From positions 1,335,001 through 1,399,000 of the forward strand of contig CAJNDS010001557.1 of assembly GCA_905221605.1 (NCBI GenBank): a stretch of DNA of 64,000 bases. The letters are read 5' to 3'. The position numbers and the translations under genes were made by a program. Every line of letters starts with the position of its first letter. The stretch's first letter is position 1. Positions 52,407-63,410 of the stretch are shown here, one piece after another. Source of the stretch: Symbiodinium natans. Taxonomy: Eukaryota; Sar; Dinophyceae; Suessiales; Symbiodiniaceae. A model generated the notes under the pieces. That model was not told the DNA's origin, made no database searches, and saw only the letters and a list, made by a program, of their open reading frames with translations.

Positions 52407-52619
52407 CTACCATGGCTTTTGTTTTAAAGCTTGCGCATGCAGGACACCAATGGCACTCACATCCTCTGGGCTCTTTACTTCCAAAAGCACAGATTGTTGC
52501 ACGTAGACTGTAGTAGCATAGGAGCAAACACACCAAACAAACAAGAGAACAAAGGCACCACTTAAACCCTCAGCCAGAGAAAGCACCCTAAGCCCGAATC
52601 CCGAAACCAGAGAAATCAC
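52407..52619 (-). other. minus-strand open island
   Basis: An open frame with a hydrophobic segment followed by YVQQSVLLEVKSPEDVSAIG. It lies in heptamer-flanked sequence between candidate plus-strand exons. Not recognised; possible antisense fossil. Confidence 0.25.
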
Positions 52620-53036
52620 CCTAACAGCCTGAAACCCAAAGCCCTTTAAGGGGGGAGGGCTCAGAACCTTAGGGTTTATAGGGTTTAGGGTTTGGCTGCA
52701 ATTAGGGTTTAGGGTTTAGGTTTCAGGGTTTAGGGTTTCGGGTTTAGGGCTATAGCAAGTTGTGGTTGGTTCTTTTCAAGCCATTCTTTAGCATTCAAAG
52801 TTTCGTATTCAAAGGCCACCCTCAACCAAGAATCCGCTGCCCCCTTAGACATGAGGCTCCCCACTCCTCCCTTACACAGTTTAGGGTTTAGGGTTTAGGG
52901 TTTTTAGGGTTCGGGCACCCACAAAACTTGCCTAACCCTACACCCGAAACTCCGAAACCATTGGGATTGCGGGGCACTTCTGTGGAGGGAGTTGTGGGCT
53001 CCATGCATTTGGGGGTTTCGGAGGAACCCTTTGCAG

Positions 53037-54824
53037 ACGGCAGTGCGAGCCCACTTCCGGCAAAGCCGTTCCGAAGCCATGGGCGCTCCACATGCGCTCC
53101 CCGAAACGGTTTAGGGTTGAGGGTTTAGGGTCTAGGGTCTAGGGTTTAGGGTTTAGGGCTTAGGGTTTAGGGTTTAGGGATACCCTGCTGTACACCCGAA
53201 ACCCACAAGGTCGTCAGGATGGTGGTCGAAGGGAACTTTAGGACTTACAGGGTGGTTGGTTTAGGGTTTCAGGGTGATTTAGGGTTTTTGGGTTAGGGTG
53301 TTCAGGAAGTTTCGAGTTCAGGGTTTAGGGTTTCAGGGGTGGTTTACGGTTTATCTGGCCACGTAGGTTTTTGAGGTCGGAGGGGGATGCTGGGATAGAC
53401 GCCTGAAGCCCATGATGCGCTCATGGCTTTCAGCCCGCAGGGGGCAGCCATCGCTTTCGAAGCTCCGAAACCGGACTCGACGTCACCTGCTCTTGTGCGT
53501 CAGATGGGAGCCGAATTTAGGGTGCATGAGCCCTAGATATCCCTGAATTCTGCCGAAATAGACCCTAATTACACCCTATACTGTAGGTTGCCTCTCGATT
53601 GCTTGTTGGTTTAGGGTTCGTGAGTCACCCTTCAACCCTGCAGGGTTTGTTTGTAGGGTTTCGTGTGCTTGCCTCGGGTTAGAGGGAGAGAGGACGACCC
53701 TCCTGAATCCTCTACATGTACTAAGCTTAGGGTTGCAAACCCTAAAACCCGAAACCCGCCAAACTTCTAAGACCCACCAAACTTCTAAGAGATCGGTGTA
53801 AGGTGTAGGGTTGCAAGTTCTTGACTTCAGGGTTAGGGTTCAGGTGTCGCCATGGAGTTCTGAGGGCCATCTCAACCCCTGTGTCTATTCGACACCCCAA
53901 GAGGTCCAGGGTTTAGGGTTAGGGGTTTAGGGTGTAGGGTTAGTGTTTTAGGGTTTGGGGTTTGGGGTTTAGGGTTTAGAATAACCATTCAAACCCTTCA
54001 TCCCTTCATCCCTCTCTTCCGCAAAGCCGCACCTCGTGAATTCCCAAGAAGAGAGACCAGGAAGATGGTCGATAGACCGTAGGGGGTTGCAGTTGGGATG
54101 TTCCCCCCTGCTACGAACAGCCCTTTATAGGGATTTTAGTACCCCAACAATAAATCCCTATTAGGGACTGTTCGTATATAACATATAAGGGGGAACATCC
54201 CAAGGTTGCACAGTATGTTTCAACTGCGCCCGCTGTTTCGGGGGGGGGGGGGGGGGGGGGGGGCCCCTGCTTTGAAACCCAAAGCTTCAACCGCCCGCCG
54301 CCTGGCTCTTAGTTCTCCAGCTTTCAGTCGTCAAGGGACATCGCCACGACACGTCCCTACTCTGCCAGCGCCCCATGGGTTTTATTGTTTCGGGCTTGGG
54401 GTTGAGGATTTTACGGGCTTCACGGCAGCTTTGGCTAAGCTACCCCCCTCCCCGGCCCCCACCCTCAAGTGCTAGGTCTACGCCCGACACCCCGAAACCG
54501 AGGTTCCGAGTTTTCCCTTGCCTCTTAAACTCCATATCTCCGCAAAACCCTTACATCATCCCCACCAAACTCCTAACCCCCAGACGGGCCCTAGGCCCGG
54601 CCTAGGATAGGGTTTGTGTTTAGGGTGTAGGGTGTAGGGTTTAGGGTGTAGGGTTTAGGGTTTAGGGTTTTGGGTTTAGGGTTTAGGATTTAGGGTTTGG
54701 GGTTTAGGGCTTGCTCCTAGCACCCAAAAAAACTGACGGCACCGGATCCACCTTAAAGCCCAAGCTCTCGAAAGCCCGGAGCGCCCCCGAGCTCCAGGAA
54801 CCTATTCCCGAGGGACTTGATTAG
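53037..54824 (+). CDS. gene 4 fragment, terminal exon supported, function unknown
   Basis: Phase-0 exons 53037-53108 (AVRAHFRQSRSEAMG), 53210-53251 (VVRMVVEGNFRTYR, GT donor) and 53441-53521 (AIAFEAPKPDSTSPALVRQM) join cleanly. A terminal exon 54721-54824 reads KKTDGTGSTLKPKLSKARSA and then SAPELQEPIPEGLD followed by TAG. Exons between 53522 and 54720 are unresolved: 54316-54376 is a candidate, and 54010-54080 reads REFPRRETRKMVDRP. The family A element at 54093-54203 lies in that gap. The C-terminal tail is basic then acidic and probably disordered. I do not recognise the protein. Confidence 0.45.
54093..54203. mobile_element. family A MITE, most intact copy
   Basis: 111 bp with TTGGGATGTTCCCCCC / GGGGGAACATCCCAA ends and subterminal inverted CGAACAGxCCxTTATAGGG / CCCTATTAGGGACTGTTCG. 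GGTTGCA is repeated at 54085-54091 and 54204-54210, giving a 7-bp target duplication. Confidence 0.9.
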
Positions 54825-54965
54825 TCTAGGGTTGGGGTTTGAGTTTGGGGTTTAGGGTTTAGGGTTTTAGGGTTTAGGGTTTAGGGTTTCGGGTTTCGGG
54901 TCCCTGTCAGTATCCCTTGGACCCCATTTGGTCCGCGGTTTTCTTGTGGGTGTAAGATCGTGCTC

Positions 54966-57915
54966 AGGTGCAACTTGCTTGATGACCGGAAGCTTTTACC
55001 TTTGTCCGGACACCTGGGCACCAGAAGGAAAGCAGCAAAGGTTTCGAGTTGCAAGAAACGCTCAGCCTTCCAAACCCAGCAGCCCTGGGCTTGATTTGAG
55101 GTTTAGGGTTTAGGGTTTAGGGTTTAGGGTTTAGGGTTTAGGGTTTAGGGTTTAGGGTTTATGGGATGTGAGGTTTAGGGAGGATTCGAGGTTTAGGGGC
55201 CTTCGGATTGGTTGGGGCTTATAGGTTTACACAGGCAATGTTCCACATGGTGATCCCTTGTTGGTGCTCTGGGTATTGTTTAGGGTTTGGGGAGAGACTT
55301 CCGTGTTTTTGTAGGAATCCGCCAACAAAAAAGATGGTATGTATGTATAGAAGTTATATTCACTTGCAAAACTGCCTATATGGCATTGGAGTTTAGGGCT
55401 GGGGCTCAGAGGGTTTGAGTTCGGGTGCTATACCCCCCCTCCCCCCCGGCAAAGCCTAAACCCTAAAACCCTCAACAGTCGAGGCTTCTGGGCCCACCCT
55501 ACACCCCCCAAACCCCAAAGGCTTCTGCTTTATTCCAGGCCGTTTTGGGCCGCCACTTTCCAGCATCCTAAAGCCCGACAACCCTACAAACCTCAAAGGT
55601 CTGAGGCCCTGCAATCCTACACCCGAAGACTTAGAAATCCAAAGCCCTGAATCACTGAAATTCCAATTTCCAGACCCTGAAGCCCTAGAACCCTGAATCC
55701 CAAGACCCTAAAACCCCAACCCTTGGCCCATATTTTGGGGGGTATTCGGTGGGCGAGGGCGGGGGTGTCTCGCAGGTAAATCCAAAAACCCGAAACTTAA
55801 ACTCTAAATCCCAAACCCCAAACCCCAAACCCCAAGCCCCGAACCCTAAACCCTAACCCGAAACCCCGAAACCCTAAGCCCTCAACCCTAAACCCCACAC
55901 CCTGCAACCCTAAAACCTCCAAGCACTGAGATTCCCCAGGCCGCGGCCCGAATCAGAAGCCGGGGCCCTCATGGCAGGGTTTAGGGTTTAGGGTTCAGGG
56001 TTTAGGGTTTAGGGTTTAGGGTTCAGGGTTTAGGGTTTAGGATGTAGGGTTTAGGGTTTAGGGTTTAGGGTTTAGGGTTTAGGATGTGGGTTTAGAGTTT
56101 AGGGTTTAGGATGCGGGTTTAGCGGGGCCGCCTTCTTTGTCCAACGCCCAGGCCCCTCAAAAGGGCCCCCCTTAAAGCCCTGAAACCCTAAACCCCTCCC
56201 AGGTGCCTACATCGAGGGTTTAGGGCTTAGGGTTTTTTTTTTAACAGGGGTTTTAGTAGGAGGTACTATAAAGCCTCTTAAAAACTGTGAATATCAGGGG
56301 GAACATCGCAACCCTACACCCTAAAGCCTAAGACCCTTCTAAACCCTAGAACCCTTCAAAAAAAGCACCGGAAGCTCAGCGCCAAGGAGGGGAAAGATGG
56401 GCGGCCGCAAGTGGACGCCAAAGAAGCCACAAGCAAAGCTGTGACCCTGGGGGGGGGGGGGGGGGGGGGCGGCCTAAACTCTAAACCCTAAACCCCAAAC
56501 CCTGGGCGGGGGGGGGGGGAAGCATTCCGGGGGGTTCAGGGTTTTATGGGGGCTTGAGGGGGGTTGCAGGGGGTTTGAAGATTTAGAGGGTTTGAGGTCC
56601 AATTCTGTAGGGTTTAGGGTTTAGGAGTCTGGACAAGGATGCTGGATGCGGGTTGATGTGTTCGAGTTGTTGTTGTTTTTTTTCGGTTGCGCGTCCACAA
56701 GTTTAGGACGTTTCGGATTTGAAAGATTTAGGGTTTACGGCTTAGTGTCTGCGACTGAAGTTGAATCACTCCGGCATTGTCGAAATGTATTTTGAAGCGG
56801 AAGTTGTCTCAGATCCGCTTCGCCAGCTTTTGACCTGAACCCCTAAACCCTGTTGTTTCATGATTCTAGGGTTTAGGGCTCCGGGACCTCAGCCCCTTCG
56901 GCCTTAAAACCCTAGGGGCCTTGAGACTCTAGAGTCCTGAAAAACCCGAGTGATGGACCTTATTCCTATTTCTATCCATATTTGTGATTCAGCATCGAAA
57001 TGAGATTGTGTTGAATCGGATCTTGGGTTTAGGGTTGAGGCCTGCCTCAAGGGCCCTTCTTCAGTTCAAAGCGTTCAGGGTTCAGGGCTTTGGGTTTAGG
57101 GTTTAGGGTTCCCCAGAAACTCCCTAACTTCCCCTTCTTCCTGTCCAGGGAGGCGCCAGAGGAGCCGACACCCAAGCAGCCCGAGCCAGCGGCTGTGGAG
57201 CCAGTGCCCAGGACGCGCTTGGATTACGGTTAGGGTGTAGGGTTTAGGGTTTGGGGTTCGGGTTTAGGGTTTTGGGTTGAGGGTTGAGGGTTGAGGGTTG
57301 AGGGTTGGGGCTTCGAGCACGCGGCCTAGGGTTCAGTGTTGAGGAGGCTTAGATAGGTGATTGAACTACGAGGATGTCGCAAAAGAGCAAATCCGCGAAA
57401 ACCGGGGGTTTAGGGTTTTGGGTTTGGGGTATTTGGGCTGGCAGGATCGGATGTAGGGCTGTTGGGCTTTCAAGTGTGCTTTTTACGGGGTTCCAGCCAC
57501 GCTGGATCGAATTTTGCATCTTGCGCTTCAATTTGGCTGATTGCAGATCTCAGCCTCGTCCCAGTCGCTCTCCAGACATATTCACTTGCTACATAATATG
57601 TGTATTGTGTGTATGTGGTTGCATATGTATATGTATATGGATGTATATGAGCGCGCGCATGTGTGTGTGTGTGTGTATATGTGTGTGAACTGCTGGACAA
57701 TGGCCCCCTGATGCCATTGGTCGTTCATCTTCATTGCCAGCAATCAGGTAGAAGGTTTAGGGTTTAGGGTTTAGGGTTTAGGATTTAGGGCACCCAAGAC
57801 ACTGGATTGCTTTTGTTGCCAGCCGCCACGTCGCCCGAACTCCGAGGTGGCAGTGGTTGCTGAGATGCCCATGGTGGTGGAGGAGGAGGTCCCGCAGGCC
57901 CCGGGACGGCAGTGA
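54966..57915 (+). CDS. gene 5 fragment(s), Pro/Glu-rich C-terminus, function unknown
   Basis: Supported exons: about 54969-55040 (LLDDRKLLPLSGHLGTRRKA), 55314-55335 (ESANKKD with a perfect GTATGT donor), 55948-55985, 56366 to about 56449 (HRKLSAKEGKDGRPQVDAKE), 57149-57228 (EAPEEPTPKQPEPAAVEPVP, acceptor TTCCTGTCCAG), about 57390-57415 (VAKEQIRENR) and 57823-57915 (SEVAVVAEMPMVVEEEVP, then TGA). Reading phases between them are only partly resolved, and 56740-56838 (HSGIVEMYFEAEVVSDPLRQ, then TGA) could be the end of a separate gene. The proteins look charged and disordered; no enzyme domain is visible. Confidence 0.4.
57600..57690. repeat. TG/TATG microsatellite
   Basis: A short (TG)n and TATATG run. 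His/Thr and Cys/Val frames across it are repeat translations. Confidence 0.85.
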
Positions 57916-59272
57916 CTTGAACGGGGGGGGGGAGGGAGGGTTTAATTGGGGTTTGGGGTTCAGGGTTTAGGGTTTAGGGTTTAGGGAGTTTGGGGTTCAA
58001 GGTTTAGGTCTTAGGGCCTTGAATTTGATGGCTCAGGGTGACTTGCATGCTGGGCAACAGTCATCGCTGGATGAGCTTGAAGTTTTGAGCATGACCCCAA
58101 CCACTGTCCTTGGTGTACGAACCCGAATACCCTACTACCTGAATAGCCTAAACCTTAAACCCTAAACCCTCTGGACCCATCGCGCCCTGACTCCACAGAA
58201 AAAGCAACGGTGTCGAAGCCCAAGGCCCCCAATAGCAAGCCCTTAAATCCCTAAACTTCCCTGCCTAAGCCATACACCCTAAACCGCTAGGGCTTAGGGC
58301 TTAGGGTCAGGCCTCCCTAAACCCTAAACCCTCAACCCTAAACCCTGAGAGCCTTCCGCCTCGGTGCCCTGTGGAGGACCCCGTCGGAGTTGAGATGGGC
58401 TGCAACCTCAGCCCTGCCCGCCCCAAAACCCAAACCCCCCTGTTGGGCCCTGGACCCCGCTTTGAAGAGTTAAGAGGGTTCAAGTCGGTTCAGTGTTTAA
58501 AGGGTGTTGGGTCTAGGGTTTTGGGTTTAAGGTTTTGGGTTTAGGGTTTGGGGTTTAGGGTTTAGGGTTTCAGGTTTCAGGGTTTAGGGTTTCATGGTAT
58601 GTGGTTTGAAAAGCAGCTGACGGGCATCTGGTACGAAGTCAAGCCCTAGGCGGCAAAATATGGTGCTTGGTTGTCGAGTTTCCGCGTATTCAGAAAGTTC
58701 AAGGCTCCATAAGGGCCCTCACGCCCTACGACTGAGACTTCCTACCACAAGATCAAGGGTACGGGACCCAAAAGTCGGTCAGAGTCCCTGTGTTTAGTGC
58801 CCTTCTTTAGATTCGGTGCTCCGTGTATGACGATGTACGGACTGACAGCCTGATGTTTCATGTGCTTGTTTCAGTGAGAGTATGGGTGCGACGTAGCAGG
58901 AATTGTCATGCTGCAGGTGGACGAAGCTCTGCATAGGGGTCCCCTTTTTTACCACCCAAAATAGAAAATTAAAATCCCCAAAAGGACCGCTAGGCGGGGT
59001 ACCCCCCTTTTTCGGAAGGTCGCCACCTGGGGTTGGGGGGTTGTCGGGGCCGAGAAGCTTTCCGGCCACGGACAGGAGCAGCATGGTCTTGAATCGATGT
59101 CCGGGGGACGCCCGTCACCAGCGGACCCCCACGCAGACCCTGGTTTCTGAAGACCAACTCCTATTTCGGGTTTAGGGTTTAGGGTTTGGGGTTTAACCCT
59201 AAGGTTTAGGGTTTAGGGTTTAGGGTTTGGGGTTTGGGGTTTAGGGTTTAGGGTTTAGGGATGCCCCGCAAG
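57916..59272. other. intergenic or unresolved interval
   Basis: Contains heptamer arrays, an exon-like island at 58347-58460 (VEDPVGVEMGCNLSPAR in one frame), an island at 58604-58650 (FEKQLTGIWYEVKP, with a GxWYxV pattern recalling lipocalins but too short to call), and a C/A-rich element at 58935-59010 with repeated GGGGTxCCCC..TTTTT ends. No gene can be assembled. Confidence 0.4.
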
Positions 59273-62200
59273 GAATGGACGTTGCCAAACTGTGCAGAGC
59301 GTTGGCCTCCGTCTACTCGTCGCTGATTGAGGTGGAGACTGTGAAGCAGGACGCGGGTGGGTCCTGTGTTGTTTTTCGTTTTCTTCTGATTAGGGTTTAG
59401 GGTTTAGGGTTTAGGGTGTAAGGTTTAGGGTTTAGGGTTCAGGGTTTAGGGTTTAGGGTTTAGGATCTAGTGTTTAGGAGGTAGTGTGCAGGGTGTACGC
59501 TTTAGGGCCCAGGGTGCGGATTTGCCAAAGGAGTTTCGCTGACTGAAACTCCCAAGGCCAAGCCATGAGCTCAAAAGTTTGGAATTTTCCCCCTTATACT
59601 AGCAGTCCAAAATAGGGGTTCTAGTGGGGGTTATTATAATCCCTGTTATACTACCAGTCCTTAATCGGGATTCTAGCAGGGGGGGGATGATAATCCCTAT
59701 TAAGGACTGTTAGGAAAAGCGGGAACATCCCAATCTTACGTCCTCAAGCTTCAGAGCCTGGCGGAGAGAGCCCGGGCAGCCCAGTGGTACCCTTCTGCCC
59801 TTTTTTTTTGTTCGGGTTTAGGGTTTAGGGTTTAGGGTTTAGGGTTTAGGGTTTAGGGTTTAGGGTTTAGGGTTAGGGTTCCCTCAAACAGTAACCAAAC
59901 CCAACCAAAGGGTACTCTTATTTGAAGATGGCTACTGGAGCAGATCTGATCATCAGCTGAAGGCCTCGGGTAGTTTGTTCATTTTCGGGTTACGACCCTT
60001 CAAGAAGCCGAAAGAGACAGCGTGCCCCTTTATTTTAGAGCCTGAAAACACCCTCAGCATGTGCATGCCACCTATGAGGCCTTAAGCCCAACCCCAAAAC
60101 CCTAAACCCTAAACCCTTAAACCGAAATGAAGCAACAGCCTCCCCTCCGGCCGGTCTCCTCCAGGACAAAGTGTCGCGCTTCCACTCAAAGGCTCCGTTT
60201 GCCTTCTGCAGGGCCCCTAACCCCCAAGCCCTAGGAACCTATAACCCTATAACCCTATAATCCTAAATCCTATAACCCTATAAACCCTAAACCCTGTTTG
60301 GGTTTAGGAAGTGTGGTATTTAGGGCTCGGGACCAGTTTGGTTTGGGGGGTGGTTTAGCGTTTGGAGCGGCCTTAGGGGCGTGTCGTGTTAGGGCCTTTG
60401 GAGCCTTCAGATTCATCCGGAGCTTTTGGGTTATAAGAAAAAGCCCCTGCGCCCTCAGCCGACTGCGGTTTGGGGCTTCGGGAGGTTTGATGTGTGTTGG
60501 TTTAGGGTTTAGAGTTTAGCGTTTAGGGTTTGGGGGGTGATCTCGTTGAATGATCGGAAGCATGGCGCCCGTCAATCAGGCACGAGAATGTGGAACAGTT
60601 CTCCAAGTTCTGCTGCTTTTGCTCCTCTCCTTAATCTTATGCCTCTATAATTCCCCTTATTCACAGTCCCTATATGCCGAAGTAGACCCGAAGGTCCTGT
60701 TTAAGGGTCCTCCTTCAGTCCCTTGATTTCGGGTGCCCTGAGCATCCAAGTGCCTCCATAATGCCCTGACATTTGGAGAGGCTGATTCCTGTACATTTGT
60801 AGGCTGTCGGCCCTAAACCGAGGTCTAGGACTTCGGACCCTAAACCCTAAACCCCTAAACTCCTAGACCCTGACTAAACCCTCCCTAAACCCTAAACCCT
60901 AAACCCTAAACCCTAAACCCTAAACCTTAGGGAGCCGAAAGCCTAGACCCTACAAACCCTGAGCTTCATGCCTCTTTGCCCGTACAGGTCGCGCCAGGCA
61001 TAGGCGTGGAGCAGTACCTCACCCGCTTGGCCAAGTACTTCCAGTGCCGCCACGTGGCTTCAGGAATGTGCTGGTTTAGGGTTTAGGGTTTAGGGTTTAG
61101 GGTTTCGGGCTTAGGGTTTAGGGTTCAAGGCTTAGGATTTAGGGGTTAGGGTTTAGGGTTTAGGGAGGAGTGTGTTGAGGGTGTTGAGTGAGGCCCCTTG
61201 TTCAGTTTTGGTTCAGGAGTAGGTTTCTCGCCGCCCTCAGAAGTAGCGGTAGGCTGCAACCTTCCGAAGTCCAACGGCATCACAATTGACCCGATCTACC
61301 TGTTGAGGGTTTAGGGACTTAAGCCCGAGACCCTAGCCCAAAACCCCAGCCCCTGGACCCCAGTCTCAAGTTGACATGCCTCAGGGTTTGAAAGCGTGCG
61401 GTTTTTACGGCTGAGGGTTTACGACCGTGGTCCATCATCTTTTGAAGACTTGCGCTGGTGTAGGATCAAGGTTCCGGGGTCAGGCTTCAGGCTTCAGGCT
61501 TTAGGTTTTAGGTTTTAGGGCTTAGGGCTTAGGGCTTAGGGTTTAGGGGTTAGGGGTTAAGGGTTTAGGGGTTAGGGTTTGGGGTTTAGGGTTTGGGGGT
61601 TGTCTGGGCGGGGGGGGGGGGGATCCTAAACCCCAAGCCCTAAGTAGGTGCCGTTCTTCCCTTTGAAGGGGGGGCTGTAGGAGTGAAGAGTTTGGTTTTG
61701 TGAGTGGGTTTAGGGTTTAGGGCTAAGGGTTTAGGGTTTAGGGTTTAGGGTTTAGTGCCCCAAAACCCCAAACCTTCTAAAGCCTAGTATATACCTGCAA
61801 GCCGCACGAAGGCCAGAAGCCGAAAGCCCCATCATCCCTAAACCCTCAGTGACCGGACCCAAGTGTCTCGCGATTCCCAGACGAGTCATGCTTGCTGCTG
61901 GCCCTCGTCTACATCGATAGAGCGGCGTGCAGCCCAGCTTTGCGGAAAAGGTGGTTTTTAGGATCTGGGGTTGAGGGAGCTCGGGCTTCTAAACTTAAGG
62001 GCATCAGGGTTTTTCCCCTTGGTTTACAGTTTAATTTCAAGTCCTTGTGGGCTTCCCTCCCTCGTCTTGTGGCCAGAGTGAGGTTTCGCCAACACCTTCC
62101 CTAACACTCATGGTCCATGCACCCAAGCACTCAGCACCTGGGCCCCAAAGTCACTTTGGAGCCCCATAGACGCTATTTTAGGTACATGAAGGCCCACGCC

Positions 62201-63410
62201 TGAACCCTAGACCCTGCACCCCCTTCGGGTACTGGTACAAGAGATGGCACCCCTGCCTCTCACTTTCTCGGTTTCGCATGTGCAGCAGGAATCTAAGGAG
62301 GCCATTGGGGTTCAGGGTTTTAGTTTAGGGTTTAGGGTTTGGGGTTTGGGGTTTAGGGTTTAGGGTTTCCTCGGGCTGAAGATGATCTTGTTTAGGGCCA
62401 GCCCTTTGCTTCGGCCATGGCGCTCAGGAAGCTGTAGTGCTTTCCGAGAGTTTTGTTCAGCATCAGCACATGCTTTTCATACCAGTTGCATCGCTTTTCT
62501 GTCGATGGATATATATATATACTACGTGTCCACCCATCTGTCTTTCTGTCTGTGTATCTATGTGAACACACCGGCGACGAGGTGAAGATGAACGGCAGCA
62601 ATGTGGTGGTGAACAAATTCACCATCCATCGCCTTTTGGCCGTCTCCACGGTGCCTCGGGCAGCAAGCAAGCCGAAGCTCGTAGAACCCCTGGCACCCTG
62701 AACCCCCTCCCGCCGAAGCCCCTGTTAACGCTCCTAAACCCTTACTTAAACCCGAAGCCCTAGACCCTACGCCCTACACCCTAAACTAAACCCAAAGCCC
62801 TAAGCCCTAAACCAACTAAAACCCTAAACCGTAAACCCAACCTCCCCCCCCTCCCGCCCCAGCCGCGCCCCAAAATCGGAGGGGAGGCCTCTTGGTTTAA
62901 AGGTCCGTTTAAGGAAGCGTTTCGGGAGCTCAGGTGCCATGCTCAGTTTGGGTTTAGGGTTTACGGGTTTCGGTGAGGGTTTAGGGTTTAGGGCTCAGGG
63001 TTGTAGGGTTTTAGGGGGTTTAGGGGGTTTAGGGGTCTTAGGGTCTTCGGGTCGTAGGGTTTCGGAATCCGCTACTGCAGCTTGTGCGTCCAGGCCCCAG
63101 GCCCGTCTTGGGTCTCGTGCTTCCCCAAACTCCTCAAACGAAAATGGCAGCCCTGTTCCTCTCTCCGTTTGCTCACAGGCTCTTTCATATCTCATAGGAC
63201 CCCTTGATATCCTCCCCCCCCCCCCACCGGTTTAGGGTTTAGGGTTTAGTATTTAGGGTTTAGGGTTTAGGGTTAGGAGTTGGGGGTTTAGGATAAAGGG
63301 TTTAGGGCTCCCCATCACCCTTACTGAACTCCGACCGAGTATTGCGAATGCCAGGTCGTAGCTGCAAAGATACAGGACGACCTTTTTTTCAGCAACGCCG
63401 GGAGCCCCAG
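59273..63410 (+). CDS. gene 6: PHO80/P-type cyclin (3' part beyond the window)
   Basis: Exons: 59273-59356 (likely start ATG 59275; DVAKLCRALASVYSSLIEVE), 59749-59767, 59944-59962, 60165-60212 (DKVSRFHSKAPFAFCR), 60988-61063 (GIGVEQYLTRLAKYFQCRHV), 61881-61950 (CLLLALVYIDRAACSPALRK), about 62588 or 62602-62650 (NKFTIHRLLAVST) and 63355 to about 63401 (VVAAKIQDDLFFSNA). This is the cyclin-box order of PHO80-like P/U-type cyclins: FHS..P, YLxRL, ALVYIDR, HRLL, AAKxxDDxxxxN. Such cyclins activate a CDK in nutrient or cell-cycle signalling. Phases match, with a GA donor at 61064 splitting the cyclin box. The expected last helices after xxNA are not seen before 64000. Confidence 0.85.
59583..59733. 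mobile_element. family A MITE, longer derivative
   Basis: Left end TTTTCCCCCTTATACTAGCA (degraded), internal partial duplication of the CAGTCC..TTAATCGGGATT segment, right end GCGGGAACATCCCAA. It ends 15 bp before the cyclin mini-exon 59749-59767. Confidence 0.7.
59768..59943. mobile_element. family B introner-like element carrying a TTTAGGG insertion, forming a cyclin intron
   Basis: The element ends (GGGCAGCCCAGTGGTACCC .. GGGTACTCTTATTTGAAGAT) match the 122-bp intron at 21631-21752, but the centre holds about nine TTTAGGG units (59815-59880). Subtracting the array leaves roughly the family length. GA donor and GCAG acceptor at the edges. Confidence 0.75.
60562..60726 (+). other. 54-codon ORF with hydrophobic leader, inside a cyclin intron
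   Basis: ATG at 60562 opens a frame with a polar start, a strongly hydrophobic stretch (VLQVLLLLLLSLILCLY) and a polar tail to TGA. It could be a nested small membrane protein or chance. It lies in the intron between cyclin exons 60165-60212 and 60988-61063, so a gene here would be nested on the same strand. Confidence 0.25.
62505..62525. repeat. short TA run before cyclin exon
   Basis: An AT-dinucleotide stretch (ATATATATAT) in the intron before exon 62588-62650. The adjacent open frames are not supported. Confidence 0.5.

Noticed and set aside
58604-58650. Lipocalin-like GxWYxV motif
   Set aside because: A single short island with a stop close by and no neighbouring exon in phase.
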